Assembly (NCBI RefSeq): GCF_018812025.1
Contig: NC_063052.1
Span: 15,951,186 to 16,015,185, forward strand
DNA length: 64,000 nt
Direction: 5' to 3'
Source: Megalobrama amblycephala
Lineage: Eukaryota > Chordata > Actinopteri > Cypriniformes > Xenocyprididae
Position 1 is the first letter of the stretch. Every line of letters starts with the position of its first letter. The position numbers were made by a program, and so were the translations under genes. This document shows positions 32,664 through 43,435 of the stretch, piece after piece. Below the pieces are notes generated by a model, which did not search any database, was not told where the DNA came from, and was given only the letters and a program-made list of their open reading frames with translations.

Positions 32664-32880
32664 ATGCCTTTCAACACTTTACACACTTCAGTTACAGAAA
32701 CAGGTTTGAAAACAAACATATCCAGATTTCCAACCACTGGTGTAACCACAGAACATGAGACAATTGTATTTATATTCAAACTGTCAAATACAGTCCCTGC
32801 ATGAATATAGTGTTTATTTAACTGGTTGATCATAGCAGCTTTATCTTTTATTTTATCTACGTCAACCTGAATATATTATT
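32664..32880 (-). pseudogene. LINE ORF2 linker remnant
   Basis: The minus strand encodes INQLNKHYIHAGTVFDSLN and FVFKPVSVTEVCKVLKGI. These resemble the region between endonuclease and RT of LINE ORF2 proteins. The rest of the LINE is absent, cut by the gypsy insertion on one side and gag-like repeat sequence on the other. Confidence 0.5.
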
Positions 32881-33855
32881 TTTGAGGAGGGCACTTTCTT
32901 CCTTCTCTGCCTCCTCTTTTGTGCTGGGGTTAGTGTGGTGGTCAACCTGGATGATGGGGAAGATTCTGGATTTTCTTTCTCTGAAACGAATTCTGTAATT
33001 CCTTTTCCTAGAATTGACTCTGGAATATTTTTCTCTTGAATGAACTCTGGAATTTCACTTTCTGGATCAGACTCTGTAATCTCTTTCTCTGGAACGGATT
33101 CTGGAATTTCTTTTTCTGGGACAGACTCTGTATGTGGGAACTGAAGAGTAGAGTACTTCCTATAAGAGTTGCCTTAACTGCCATGAGGGGATGATCTGCT
33201 AATTTGTGGCCATGACGAGAGAGCTTTGTTCGGCCATCAAGGCTGTGATGAGGGAACTTTCATCAGCCTCCGTGGCTGTGACAGGTGAAGGCCCCCCACC
33301 CCCTTAAAATTTCTTGGAAAGAGTTACAGCTGTGTGTGCATAGACATACAAAATACCAACACATACAAAAAAGCTGTAGCCATCATGGACAGTGCTGTAG
33401 ATACTAAAGACGTGAGGATCGTAGGATCACTGCTTTCTCCTGTCTGAACTATGGGGCTTGAGCGGGCTCCTGGCTAACATCTGGGGTGTACTCTAGAGCG
33501 GCTTCCCGAATGGGCTCCTGGCTAAGCTCTTGGGCAAACTCTGGAGTGGGCTCAGAGGCCGGGACAGACTCTGGAGCAGGTTCAGGGGCTGGGGTGGACT
33601 CTGGAGCATGCTCAGGACTACTGAACTTGAGAGTGTTGAGACCACTGAATTAAAGATCCAAGCAGGATGCTTAGAGGAGGGCCCTTTCTTCCTTTTCTGC
33701 CTCCTCTTTTGTGCTGGGATTAGTGTGGTGCTCAACCTGATGCTTGTGGTGCTAGTGTGGGACTGAGTAAGTGCAGGCGAGAACCAGGAGGGATGATGGG
33801 AAATGGAGTCCAGAGTGTGCGTGAAGGAAGAAGGACCAATGCAATCCTGACACAT
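32881..33855 (-). pseudogene. Gag-like repeat protein remnant, minus strand
   Basis: The minus strand encodes CQDCIGPSSFTHTLDSISH, then TTLIPAQKRRQKRKKGPSSK (33680-33740). A second copy of this basic motif, TTLTPAQKRRQRRKK, lies at about 32890-32935. Acidic and Pro/Leu-rich stretches lie in between. It resembles the C-terminal part of gag-like proteins of abundant fish LTR repeats. It is broken by stops and not a host gene. Confidence 0.45.
32950..33132 (-). repeat. Degenerate 27-nt coding tandem repeat
   Basis: On the minus strand a nine-residue unit of the type ESVPEKEIP is repeated about six to seven times with substitutions, in frame. It lies within the gag-like remnant. Confidence 0.65.
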
Positions 33856-34367
33856 AAAGATTGACAGTTTTTGTAATTAAACAGATTGAATGTCTTTATA
33901 TCTGGGCCTTGGATAGGAGGCAAATAAGATATCATCACTGCCATATCTTAAGTACATATAAGATTCTAGGCTTTGCTAATTTTGTTCATTTTCACTATGT
34001 AAAACTTGTGTTCAAAATTTTAACTGTTCTTGCCCCTCAGCCTTATGTAATTCTATTCTTACTCTAGTGGCCACTGTAAAATTTCATTTTGCAAAATATC
34101 TTTTGTTCAGAATGCATTCTCTGTGAAAGGTGCACAATTTTGGAATTTACAACCTAATTATGTAAAATCTGCTGCAAGTTTTAATATTTTTAAGAGAGCT
34201 ACTAAGTATTGGTTAATTCAGCAAAAAACTTGTATTTATAACAATAATTATCATTATTATTGTAATTGTAGTCTATAAAAGCCCTTCTGGGGATGAGTGT
34301 ATTAAAGTCTTTATTTAATTTTGATGTTTATTTTATGGTTTTCCTTAGCCTACTTTTTTAAATCCTT
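33856..34367. other. Intergenic, partly duplicated lectin 3' flank
   Basis: From about 34225 it matches 9510-9780. No gene is supported. A LINE-like AATTTTGGAATTTACAACC piece is seen at about 34130 but is too short to assign. Confidence 0.35.
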
Positions 34368-34549
34368 CAAAAACACAAACATGTACATACATGTTCCTCA
34401 CATATTATGGTAGCCCAGTTCATGCTGAATACAGTGTCATAACACCTTTTCCATTAATATGTTTATGAACAACTGAAAAAAGCACAAATGTCAGGGCATG
34501 TCAAAACTTCTCCTGGGCCCCAAATTAGCCTCAGGCTCCAGAGGGTTAA
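34368..34549. mobile_element. piggyBac-like right-end fragment
   Basis: It matches 24113-24297, from CTTCAAAAACACAAACATG to CAGGCTCCAGAGGG followed by TTAA (34546-34549). The left part is missing. Confidence 0.75.
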
Positions 34550-34559
34550 ACAGGTAGAG

Positions 34560-35014
34560 AGGGTTATGTAATTAATTTTTCTGGATTATATTTCTCCAGG
34601 TCATTTAGAGAGATTTCTAGTTAGTTAGTTTGTTTTGTTTGTTATTTTGGCCAGGCTCTTCCCTAAAGCTATCGCACATGTTTTCATTATTATTCTTTTG
34701 ATATTGATATTTGTGTTATGGTTATTGTTATTTTTTTGCTTTTTTACTCTTTATAACAGAGAATTAAAAGTTAACATTGGTTGAATTGGTGGTTGTGTTG
34801 TTGATTCTGGGACAGAATGTTGGACATCCTCGTTCTTTCTCTTTTTTAAAAAATAAATAAATTAATTAATTAATAATTCTTCTTAACTTTGTTACCAGCT
34901 CCTCAACTCTAGATGGGTAGCTATGTAACACTACACCTCCTCCTCATTGTGAATATCTAAATGAGCCTTTTTGATCCAGAAACATGAAATACAACATCAT
35001 GCAATGCTGAAGTC
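34560..35014. repeat. Lectin gene 2 downstream flank
   Basis: It matches 10270-10430 in part (GAGAGATTTCTAG, CTCCTCCTCATTGTGAATAT). It is the 3' flank of the tandem unit, with a simple AATTAATT run near 34855. Confidence 0.5.
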
Positions 35015-35259
35015 ATTTATTCATGTAGAAAGCAAAGATAAACAAAGATAGGTAAAAGATAGGTGCATTTTAAAAACCATTTCATCCCTTTACTGAATGT
35101 GCACTGAAACTTATCTTTTATCTTAAGAATAAAAGGTGCACAGGTAAAATGAAAACAATGAAAAAAGTGCAATATTAGTATTGCTCAGAAAACAGTAGTT
35201 TGGTATTTTGCTTATAGGATCAGTGGACTGTGGTGTAACATCATCTCATTCCACTTAAT
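35015..35259 (-). CDS. Lectin gene 2, last exon: Asp, stop and 3' UTR
   Basis: The acceptor TTGCCAG is followed by ATTAAG, so only Asp and TAA (35255-35257) are coding. The 3' UTR of about 240 bases ends at an AATAAA near 35017-35022, within ATGAATAAATGAC. Gene 1 has the same layout. Confidence 0.8.
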
Positions 35260-38200
35260 CTGGCAATGAAAACAGAACAAAACATCATTAAGGGAACGTA
35301 CACATAGTATAAATAGTACATATAGTACAAATGTCTACACACCATGTCTCTCTTCTTTTATCACTCACCTGCAAACACCTCAACCTCACACAGTGTGAGA
35401 TATTCATTGCGGCCAGGAATAATAATGTTGACATATCGCCCCTTAATAGGCTTAAACTCAAATGTTTGTGTCTCTCCAAGTAGGATGGACACAACAGTCG
35501 CAGCCCTGTGAAGAAACACAGTAACAGAGAAATAGAGAGGGGCGTATCAAAACGGCATGAATCATATTAAATATACTTCTGTCGAAGGCATGATTTATTC
35601 AAAGTAATTTTATTTACTCATATTCTAACCATTTGTGTAAGCATAAAGAGAGAAAATACTTACAGCTCATTATTGTTGCCATTATTTTCCAGGCTTTTGC
35701 CGATACGGATCTGAGCACCATTTATTCTCTCTGCAGCACCGTCTCCACGATTAGTGATGCTAACCCTGGTTATCTTGTAGACATCCAATAAGTCAACTCT
35801 CCACCAGGCGTCCCTGTCCCCATTAGTATAACTGCATGACCCACGACCGGCAATTGGATTCCTGTTGCCATCAATAGCATTTTGAGGTCCATTTGTACTG
35901 TATGTGGAAGACTGGACAGCTTTGCCTCCAACAGCTAGATTCCCTGTTTAACATAAAATAATAAACAATAATTTTTTATTTTATTTTAATGTGCTGAATT
36001 ATAATTCCAATATAATGGGCAAAATAATGCTAAGATATTTAATCCAAAGGATTACACGGCTCTCTGGAATACTTGATTCTGATTGGTCAGTTGTGACATT
36101 CTGAGGTCTGATATTTCCAGATAATGACCGTCATCAATAGTAACGCTGTATAACAGACAGTTCATCCGGGTTTCTGAAGCCGGACTTTCATTGATGTTTC
36201 TTGTATCACACCACAGACCTGCTCTTTCTCGATTCAAACAAACACAACTGGTGCGTCTCTGTTATAGTTATTGATTGTATTGAAATATTTTTAGTACTAA
36301 GAGTACTGTAGAGTTCGCCTTGTTGCCAAAATCATTGTTTGTGTACACTGTAATGGATTCTAAGATAACAAACAGGCAAGAATTTAAAATAGTTTAATCT
36401 CAAATCAATATGTCCATGTAATCATTTGTTTGGTTTACTTGACTGTACATAAACCCTTAAATGTTTGTCTTGCTAGGAATCTTTTTTTCTTCACAGAAGC
36501 TTTGAGTATATTACAAGTGAGCTAATCAAATATTTAAACTAAAATCAATATTTTATGTCCAGAATTATTTATGTGTGGCTAGTAACCATATAATAATCAC
36601 CCTGTCAGGTTTATTTTGTGATAACAACTGTCTTGATATACATTATGTATATTATAGTTTCAGAATGTTCAGTAAGAATATTATATATATGTATTACTGA
36701 CAACAACATCCAAAGTAATGAAGAACACTTACTTGGACTACAAATGTAGGATGGTATGTCATTTTCTGTTAATAAAATAATATCAGTTATACACACATTA
36801 CACATAAAACACACATAAGTACATAAACAAATTTTATCACAGAGTTTCTTCTCTCTCTGTTCCTAACCTGCAAACACCTCGACTTCACACAGAGTAAGGA
36901 CTTCATCATTTCCAGGTAAAAAAATGTTGACATATCGGCCATTAACAGACTCAAATGAAAATGTTTCTGTGCCATCAAGAACAGTGAGAATAGTTGCAGC
37001 CCTGCAAATACATAAAGAACAGTGTTAAAATGAAAACCAGAGGCCTCACAACACATTGCACATGTCTAACAAATTCATTTAATCTGTACTGAAATCAAAT
37101 GGTTTTGTACAGCACTCTTCACAATAGCTTGTTTACAATCACGTGATTCTGATGACGCTCAAAATTCAGATAGAGGGCAGGAAGTGAAAAGTAGAAAGGA
37201 CAAGATCGAGGAAAGTCCATAATGTATTGGTTTAGACACTATTTCAAGAGAGATATAAACAGAAAATCACAACATATGTTGGACTTGATCCTTACATTAT
37301 AAAGAGGAGCGATTTTTATACTGAATTGGTATATTTGCCCGTCATCGAGATGCAACTTCTCCAGTGCCCAGTTGCGTAAAGCACCAGGTTTTTCCCTCAA
37401 GTATGAAACTTAAGGCGTGACTTCCCCTTACCTATGGGAATGTCTATATAATTATGGGAATTTCTATATTACATGTCTATATAATAAACAAAATCTTGAT
37501 ATAATACCTTAAACAGTTCTCTAAGGGAAACCGTTAAGTGTTTCACAACAGCGACCAAGGTTTTGCTGTTATAAATTTCTATTGTTGCCATGGACACGTT
37601 ATTTGTTATCAGTGTTTATGTGAATAAATGCTTAAATTAAGATGTTTATCATATGAAGTGGTCGATCATGTCTCGTAAGAAGACTTGGTTCGAACCTGCT
37701 CACACTGTGTAAGACTTAAGTTGAAATTTTTTTTAAAACATGTTATACTGAGGAAAATTACAGTTAAGGTACTTTATGCAAATGGACACGACATCCTTAT
37801 AGAAAACAAATGAAATCATACAAATCTATGGAGGAATAGTACTTTTTTGTTAGTGGTTGGACATTCAAGTCATATTGCACACACAAGCATTATCCGACTC
37901 AGCCACACCTGATTGCAGACGCTTTTTCCTGCATTTTTTTAGTCAATTTCTTGCATTTTTCCCCCTGATGAGCAACAACTTTTGGTACATGATAAAGGCT
38001 CCTTATGGTTTCTTGATTTGATCAATTAGAGCAACCATAAACGACGCAAAACATAGGCATTTCATAGTGCTTCCCTATGTAGAAAATCACTTCCTGCCCT
38101 CCAACTGCATTTTGCGCCGCTCCATGACGTCATGTGCAAACAACCTATACAAATTATTTTTGTTTTATATTGCATTTCTACAAGAAACAGTGGTCTAAAC

Positions 38201-38926
38201 TTACAAATGTCTAATCACAGTCTGGATTAAATATGTTCAAGTAAAGTTCATCTCCATGGCTGTGGCTCTCTGAGTGGTTGGTTTGTGGAGGAGGTTCAAT
38301 TTTGCCTCCTGTTTTATTAAACCAGACTGAACATGATAAACATGGGAAGATGATAGAACAATTGAAACATTTCTTACAGCTCATTGTTGTTTCCGTTGTT
38401 GGCCAGACTGTTACCAATACGAATCTGAGCTCCTCTAAGCCGCTCTTTGCAACAGTCTTGACGATTAGTGATGGTAACGTTGCTTATACTGTAGACATTT
38501 CCAAGGTCAACTCTCCACCATGGATTAAACTCAGTTTTAGTGTGAGTGCATGATTCCTTCGCGTAATTTGAGTCTCTTTTTCCATCTATTGCATGTTGAG
38601 CATCTCCCTGTGGGTGGCCTAAGGAGGACTGCACAGCCATGGCATTAAGAGCAAGATTCCCTGTTCAATATGATATGAAATCGATAAAAAACTATAAGAC
38701 AGGTTCAAAGTAATACAAATAAATATAAATAAATAAATCACAAGTTTTCAATTACCATATTTAAGCATATAATTTTAATAAATTAATCTGACTGATATAT
38801 AATAATACACAATGGTTACAGATTTTTAAAACCAGGCATTTTTACTTGTATTATTTTAAACATACCTTTGGAATCAGCGACGCACAGTCCAGTAAGTGTT
38901 AGAAACACAATCACACGTATCGCCAT
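35015..38926 (-). CDS. F-type lectin (fucolectin-like), two FTP domains, intact gene 2
   Basis: Seven minus-strand coding exons: 38866-38926, 38378-38660, 36868-37001, 36734-36766, 35664-35943, 35369-35505 and 35255-35259. They sum to 933 nt with matching phases, i.e. 310 residues plus TAA. All introns have GT and AG. The product has a signal peptide (MAIRVIVFLTLTGLCVADS), FTP domain 1 (about residues 21-160), an 11-residue linker exon and FTP domain 2 (about 171-308). F-type lectins bind fucose on cell surfaces and microbes and act in innate immunity. Domain 1 has the binding motif: His in CTHT, 26 residues, then RQDCCKER (Arg-x-Asp-x4-Arg with the vicinal Cys pair). Domain 2 has CSYT and RGDGAAER, so His and the Cys pair are lost. 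An AATAAA signal at about 35015-35022 ends the 3' UTR. The transcript 5' end was not located. Confidence 0.9.
35369..35505 (-). CDS. Lectin gene 2, exon 6 (end of FTP domain 2)
   Basis: It encodes AATVVSILLGETQTFEF, PIKGRYVNIIIPGRNEYL and TLCEVEVFAG. Acceptor CACAG, donor GTGAGT. Confidence 0.9.
35664..35943 (-). CDS. Lectin gene 2, exon 5 (FTP domain 2, main part)
   Basis: It encodes NLAVGGKAVQSSTY, NAIDGNRNPIAGRGSCSYT, DAWWRVDLLDVYKITRV and [18 protein letters not shown]. The frame is open throughout. Tyr replaces the fucose-site His, and Gly-Ala-Ala replaces the vicinal Cys pair. Confidence 0.9.
36734..36766 (-). CDS. Lectin gene 2, exon 4 (linker)
   Basis: A 33-nt symmetric (phase 1-1) exon encoding ENDIPSYICSP between TAACAG and GTAAGTG. 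The matching gene 1 sequence is degraded and has no upstream intron. Confidence 0.75.
36868..37001 (-). CDS. Lectin gene 2, exon 3 (end of FTP domain 1)
   Basis: It encodes ESVNGRYVNIFLPGNDEVL and TLCEVEVFAG. Acceptor TTTGCAG and donor GTTAG. Phase 2 in, phase 1 out. Confidence 0.9.
37126..38146. mobile_element. Palindromic-end MITE in lectin gene 2 intron 2
   Basis: AGCTTGTTTACAATCACG at the left and the inverse of TGACGTCATGTGCAAACAACCT at the right. GGGCAGGAAGTGA and TCACTTCCTGCCC lie further in. The uninterrupted gene 1 intron reads AATACAAATT across the site, so a 2-3 bp AT(A) duplication is implied. No transposase. Confidence 0.7.
38378..38660 (-). CDS. Lectin gene 2, exon 2 (FTP domain 1, fucose site)
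   Basis: It encodes NLALNAMAVQSS, then [46 protein letters not shown] and IRIGNSLANNGN. This gives the His and two Arg of the F-type motif and the adjacent cysteines. The GTAAG donor is at its low end. Confidence 0.9.
38866..38926 (-). CDS. Lectin gene 2, exon 1 (signal peptide)
   Basis: ATG at 38924-38926. It encodes a 19-residue hydrophobic signal peptide and ends in phase 1 before GTATG. A TATAAG string 5 bp upstream of ATG is too close to be the TATA box. Confidence 0.9.
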
Positions 38927-39214
38927 ACTTATATAAGACACAACAACACATCACCTCATCTCAGCATATGAAGGAATAATTTTCAATTTCTCATTCTCAT
39001 ATAAACAAAGAAACATAGAACCATAAAGAAACATACATATTGCTATCGTAATGATAAAATAGTATAGAAGAACCCCATAACTTAAAGTCAGTGTAATGTG
39101 ACTAACCTGCCTCCGTTCTTTGGATTTTGTACTTTTTACCTTATATACTTTTTATGTACTTTAACTAAACTTTATATGTAACTTAATTAAAAATTATCTA
39201 AAATGTGTTTTTTG

Positions 39215-39216
<2 letters not shown>

Positions 39217-39264
<48 letters not shown>
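39217..39264. repeat. (AT)n microsatellite, about 48 bp
   Basis: An uninterrupted dinucleotide run upstream of lectin gene 2. Confidence 0.95.
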
Positions 39265-39266
<2 letters not shown>

Positions 39267-39828
39267 TTATTAGAGGTGCATATTGTTTACAAAAGTTTTA
39301 CAAAAATACACTGAAAATAAGTGCACATTCATGCGGGTAGCTGCCATTTATTCATCAAGAGAAGTAGGCAGAGTTTAATATATATAAAAAATTATTCATC
39401 ATTGTGCAACACAATTTGTATAACACGTGCCAAGGCAACTTACATTTCTAGACTTAATCATGAAAAGGAGTGTTTTTGTTGTTGTTGTTGTTTTTGTTTT
39501 ATTTTGTTTGTTGTTGTTTTACGCTTTGAGCTTCTCTGAATACTGGATAAAGTGCAGATATAATGTAGGAACTAAAAAGTGAGAGCTAATGAGACATAAA
39601 TAACTCCTTTAAACTGTAAAAAGTAGTAAAATCCCGAATCAACACTCAGGACCCTAAATCGAAGATCTCATCATTTTGGTGTCAGCCAGTCCAGCTAAGC
39701 AGGGATTAAGACCATTCACATTTGAGAGAGATGATCCCAACTATAGAATGAACTCTTAAGATGTCAAGTTTAACAAAATGAATGGTTGAAGAGATGGCAC
39801 ATCTTGAGTTTCACAAGGAAAACCATGA

Positions 39829-40095
39829 GTTCCCTTTCGATACTTCACTCGTACTGCGTGTGGGGAAAGGTCTCCCTTTTTCCCCGCTGCTGAAGCCTTT
39901 TTCAATAACGCAGTGTAACTGCATCGTCATTGGTTCACTCATAGACAAGTTGTTGAACCAATGACGGCGCGGCATAGCTGCGCGACCTATGACGACAAAA
40001 CGCGCGAATATTCCCGCCGAAATGGGCGGGGTTAGGGGCTATATAAGCAGGCGTTTCGCCATAGGATTTCAGTGTTTTCTCCTTCAGCGACGACC
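39829..40095 (+). repeat. 5' inverted terminal repeat of DIRS element
   Basis: From 39850 onward (CGTACTGCGT, then GGGGAAAGGTCTCCCTTT) it is the inverse of 45388-45657. The outermost 21 bases differ from the other end, as is usual in DIRS elements. It includes the promoter TATATAAG at 40040. Confidence 0.9.
40040..40047 (+). promoter_or_regulatory. TATA-like box in DIRS 5' repeat
   Basis: TATATAAG within GGGGCTATATAAGCAGG, about 430 bases before the gag ATG. The inverse copy is at about 45436-45443. Confidence 0.5.
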
Positions 40096-40467
40096 TCTAC
40101 TTCTCTTCGCTGATCTCCGCCTGAAGCCGAAGAAGCTCGCCGCCTTCCTGACAGCTCTCGCCGCCGTCTGAAGAGGCTTCCCGCAGCGGACTCGCCTGGA
40201 CTCGCCGGTTGAGGACAGCGCCGGCGCCCTCACTGACTGCAGCTTCTGCGCCGTCGTCGAGCCGCCGCCTCCCGCTTCCCGCTCCCGGCCGCTTCCTGTG
40301 CGTCCCCTGCCGCCATCCGGCGCGCCGCCTGAGAGCTTCACCCGCGGCTTAACGCCGCTCTAAAAGAGCGATTTCAGCGGTTTTCACCGCTTCTAAGAGC
40401 TTCCGCGGCCCTCGCCGCTCTACAAAGAGCCACCCAACTGCCGTTTTCACGGCACCGGCGTCTCACG

Positions 40468-41965
40468 ATGCCCCGTCACTCATGTGCTACGTGCAGGGCC
40501 CCCCTGCACGATAGCGACGGTCACAGCGAGTGTGTCGCCTGCCTGGGCAAGCCCCATGCGGACGGCGCGCTTGCTGGAGACTCATGCCCGCACTGCGAGT
40601 GCATGAGTCTCAGTTCCCTGCGCTCGCGGGTCGCCTTCTTCACGGAGGGCGATCTCGCCGCTCGCGCCCTCCCGTCTCCTTCCTCCCGCGAACCGGCCAG
40701 GAAGAGACAGCGGGGTAGAGCGACTCAGCGCCCGGAGTTAGGCGAGCTCACGCCGGCCCAGCCCCCGCGTGCCTCGCCTTCTCCTCCGAGGGAACTCTCT
40801 CCCGTCCTGTTCTCTCGCCCTGAGCAGCGTCCCTCTGCCGAAGCAAGTGACCTCGTCTCATTCGGAGGAACAGACGACGAGCAGGATGACTCCATGTCAC
40901 TTGCGGCTTCCGAAGCGGAAGGATGGGCTGGCGAGCCGGATGACCCCGCTCCCCCGCCTCCCTTGGAGCCCATTGAGCACGGCCAGGGCATGGATGCCGA
41001 GCTTTTCCGCATCCTGTCCAGAGCCGTGGAAGAGCTGGACCTCGAGTGGGCCCCTCCAGAGGAGCCATCTCGCGGCCGCCTGGACGAGTGGTTCCTGCCA
41101 GGCCGCCGCCAAGCACCTCGCCAGCGCTCAGCGCCCTTTTTTCCTGAGGTCCACGAGGAGCTCACGAAGTCGTGGCGCGCTCCGTATTCCGCCCGCCTTC
41201 ACACAACGCACCGCTCCGCCCTCACCGCCGTCGACGGCGCCGAAGAGAAGGGATACGAGCACCTGCCACCCCTAGATGAAGCGGTGGCTGCTCACCTCTG
41301 CCCTCCCGCGGCTGTGGGATGGAAGACCAAGAGGGCCCTTCCTTCCAAGCCCTGTCGGACCACCTCTACTTTGGCTGGACGGGCTTACACCTCGGCGGGC
41401 CAGGCTGCCTCCGCGCTCCATACAATGGCCATATTTCAGGTCTTCCAGGCCAAACTCCTCCGCTCGCTGGACGAGTCTGGAATTGACGCGCCGGCTTTCA
41501 AGGACCTTCGCAGCGCCACCGACCTTGCCCTGCGAGCCACGAAGGCTTACGGCCCAGGCCATCGGGCGTTCCATGGCCAGCCTGGTAGTGTTGGAGCGCC
41601 ACCTGTGGCTCAACCTAACGGAGATCAAGGACCTGGATAAGACGGCCTTCTTAGACGCCCCGGTCTCTCCCTCTGGTCTCTTCGGGCCTGCAGTGGACGG
41701 CTTCACCGAGCGCTTTACTGCTGCGCAGAAATCGTCTCAGGCTATGAGGCATTTCTTGCCGAAGCGCTCCAGCTCTGCTTCTGCGTCCAGCCGCCCCAGG
41801 ACTGCGCCGGCTCAGCAGAACAAGCCAGCTCCACCCGCAACACAGGCAGCGCCACCCAAGGAGCATCGGCAGCGCTCGCGCCCTGCGAAGTGCCCTCCCT
41901 TCCCGAGACGCCAGGGACCCCGGCCCAAGATTGTGCTGGACCCGGTGCCTCCGAAGTCGTCCTGA
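40468..41965 (+). CDS. DIRS gag-like protein (one frameshift)
   Basis: It starts MPRHSCATCRAPLHDSDGHS with a Cys/His cluster (CxxC, H-x3-CxxC, CPHC) in the first 45 residues. An acidic, Ser/Pro-rich region follows, then a conserved LRSATDLALRATKA block near residue 355. The first frame stops at 41640. The homologous frame continues at 41550-41965 with LVVLERHLWLNLTEIKDLDK and a basic, Pro-rich tail. The minus-strand remnant at 51296-51754 has the same two parts in a single frame, so an extra T at 41547-41548 is the likely error here. Role: nucleocapsid-like packaging (inferred from family). Confidence 0.8.
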
Positions 41966-42202
41966 TTCGTCAGGAAGGAAGAGGATGGGGGATCGTCCCG
42001 TTGCGACCGGACAGCCCCCAAAGCTCCCACGAGTAATTTCCCCTCCGCCTCGTTTAATTCCGGGCGTGGGAAACATGCTCCAAGTGATAGCTGGGCCCAC
42101 ACCTGTTGCGCCCACTCCAAACGCCGTTTTCACGGCGAACATCTAAACTACCTCACTTCACCTCATCTAAAAAAGAGCAAATTTACTCTTCCACCCCTCT
42201 CG

Positions 42203-43435
42203 GTGTACGACCCCCTCAACGGCGGTCTGTCACCCGATATCATTCAACCCCTTGCCACTCGGGCCGAGGCCTGGCAGGCCATCCCCGATGTGTCAGAATG
42301 GGTTATGGGGATCGTAACCCAGGGCTACTCGCTCCAGTTTGCACGACGGCCCCCTCGCTTCGGCGGGGTGCTTCAAACCTCGGTCAATCCGGACGACGCT
42401 CATGTCCTCCGAGCCGAAGTTATGACGTTGCTAAGAAAGGGAGCTGTGGAAATAGTTTCCCCGACAGAGAGCGAGTCAGGCTTTTACAGCCGCTACTTTC
42501 TGGTCCCCAAGAAGGATGGTGGTCTCAGACCCATTCTAGACCTCAGACTTTTGAATCACTCCCTCATGAGACGGAAGTTCAAAATGCTGACGCTGAAACA
42601 GATCCTCGCGCACATTTGCCCCGAGGACTGGTTCTGCTCGCTGGACCTGAAGGATGCGTATTTTCACATCCAGATAGCCCCCCGTCACAGACGATTCTTG
42701 AGATTCGCATACGAGGGAGTGGCGTACCAATATACGGTCCTGCCCTTCGGGCTGTCTCTGGCTCCTCGCACTTTCACCAAGTGCATGGACGCGGCGCTTT
42801 CCCCTCTGAGGCAAATGGGAATCCGGGTCCTGAATTATCTCGACGACTGGCTCATTCTAGCCCGTTCGCGAGCCGAGCTGGAACACCACAGATCCGTGCT
42901 CCTCAGCCATTTACAATGTCTGGGTCTCAGGGTCAACTTAGCCAAGAGCTCGCTGTGCCCCACCCAGCGAATCTCGTTTCTAGGGGCAGTTTTCGACTCA
43001 GTCCGCATGACGGCAGTAGTCTCGCCGGAGCGTGCTCTAACGATTCAGCAGCTCACGGCCTCAATCAAGAACAAAGCCTGTCTCCCTCTGAAGTTTTTCC
43101 AGAGGCTACTAGGGCTGATGGCTTCCGCCTCTCTGGTGCTGCAGCTCGGCCTTCTTCGGATGCGGCCTCTTCAGTACTGGTTGAAGTTCCGGGTTCCTCC
43201 CAGCGCCTGGCGGCACGGCCGCTTATGTCTCAAAGTCAATCAGGCCTGTCTTCTAGCACTGAAACCTTGGATGGACCCTATGTGGTTCAAGCGCGGAGTA
43301 CCCTTACAGGCGGTCTCACGAAGGACGGTGCTCTCAACGGATGCTTCCAACTCGGGTTGGGGCGCTGTGTGCGAGGGCAGACCGGCCTTCGGCTCGTGGA
43401 GTCACGAGGAAAGCCGTCTACACATCAACTGCTAG
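42203..43435 (+). CDS. DIRS reverse transcriptase and start of RNase H
   Basis: 410 residues. RT motifs in order: YFLVPKKDGGLRPILDLR, FCSLDLKDAYFHIQI, VLPFGLSLAPRTFTK and the catalytic YLDDW (Y at residue 212, base 42836). Near the end come TVLSTDASNSGWGAV (RNase H first Asp) and HINC. The frame stops at 43433-43435 through loss of one base, and the same protein continues in another frame to 44124. The upstream start is not certain, since the frame may extend before the Met at 42203. RT copies element RNA to DNA. Confidence 0.85.
   Translation: MYDPLNGGLSPDIIQPLATRAEAWQAIPDVSEWVMGIVTQGYSLQFARRPPRFGGVLQTSVNPDDAHVLRAEVMTLLRKGAVEIVSPTESESGFYSRYFLVPKKDGGLRPILDLRLLNHSLMRRKFKMLTLKQILAHICPEDWFCSLDLKDAYFHIQIAPRHRRFLRFAYEGVAYQYTVLPFGLSLAPRTFTKCMDAALSPLRQMGIRVLNYLDDWLILARSRAELEHHRSVLLSHLQCLGLRVNLAKSSLCPTQRISFLGAVFDSVRMTAVVSPERALTIQQLTASIKNKACLPLKFFQRLLGLMASASLVLQLGLLRMRPLQYWLKFRVPPSAWRHGRLCLKVNQACLLALKPWMDPMWFKRGVPLQAVSRRTVLSTDASNSGWGAVCEGRPAFGSWSHEESRLHINC

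Noticed and set aside
32950..33132. CRISPR-like regular repeats
   Set aside because: The units are contiguous and coding, with no spacers. This is a vertebrate genome with a protein tandem repeat.
38927..38940. TATAAG just upstream of the lectin start codon as a promoter
   Set aside because: It lies about 5 bp before the ATG, which leaves no room for a transcript start and 5' UTR.
40725..41165. Long minus-strand frames opposite the DIRS gag
   Set aside because: GC-rich antisense of gag. No motif, and explained by codon bias of the plus-strand frame.
42106..43400. Early part of the 672-codon frame overlapping the DIRS RT
   Set aside because: It is a shadow frame of the RT. Only its part after 43420 is protein-like (RNase H).
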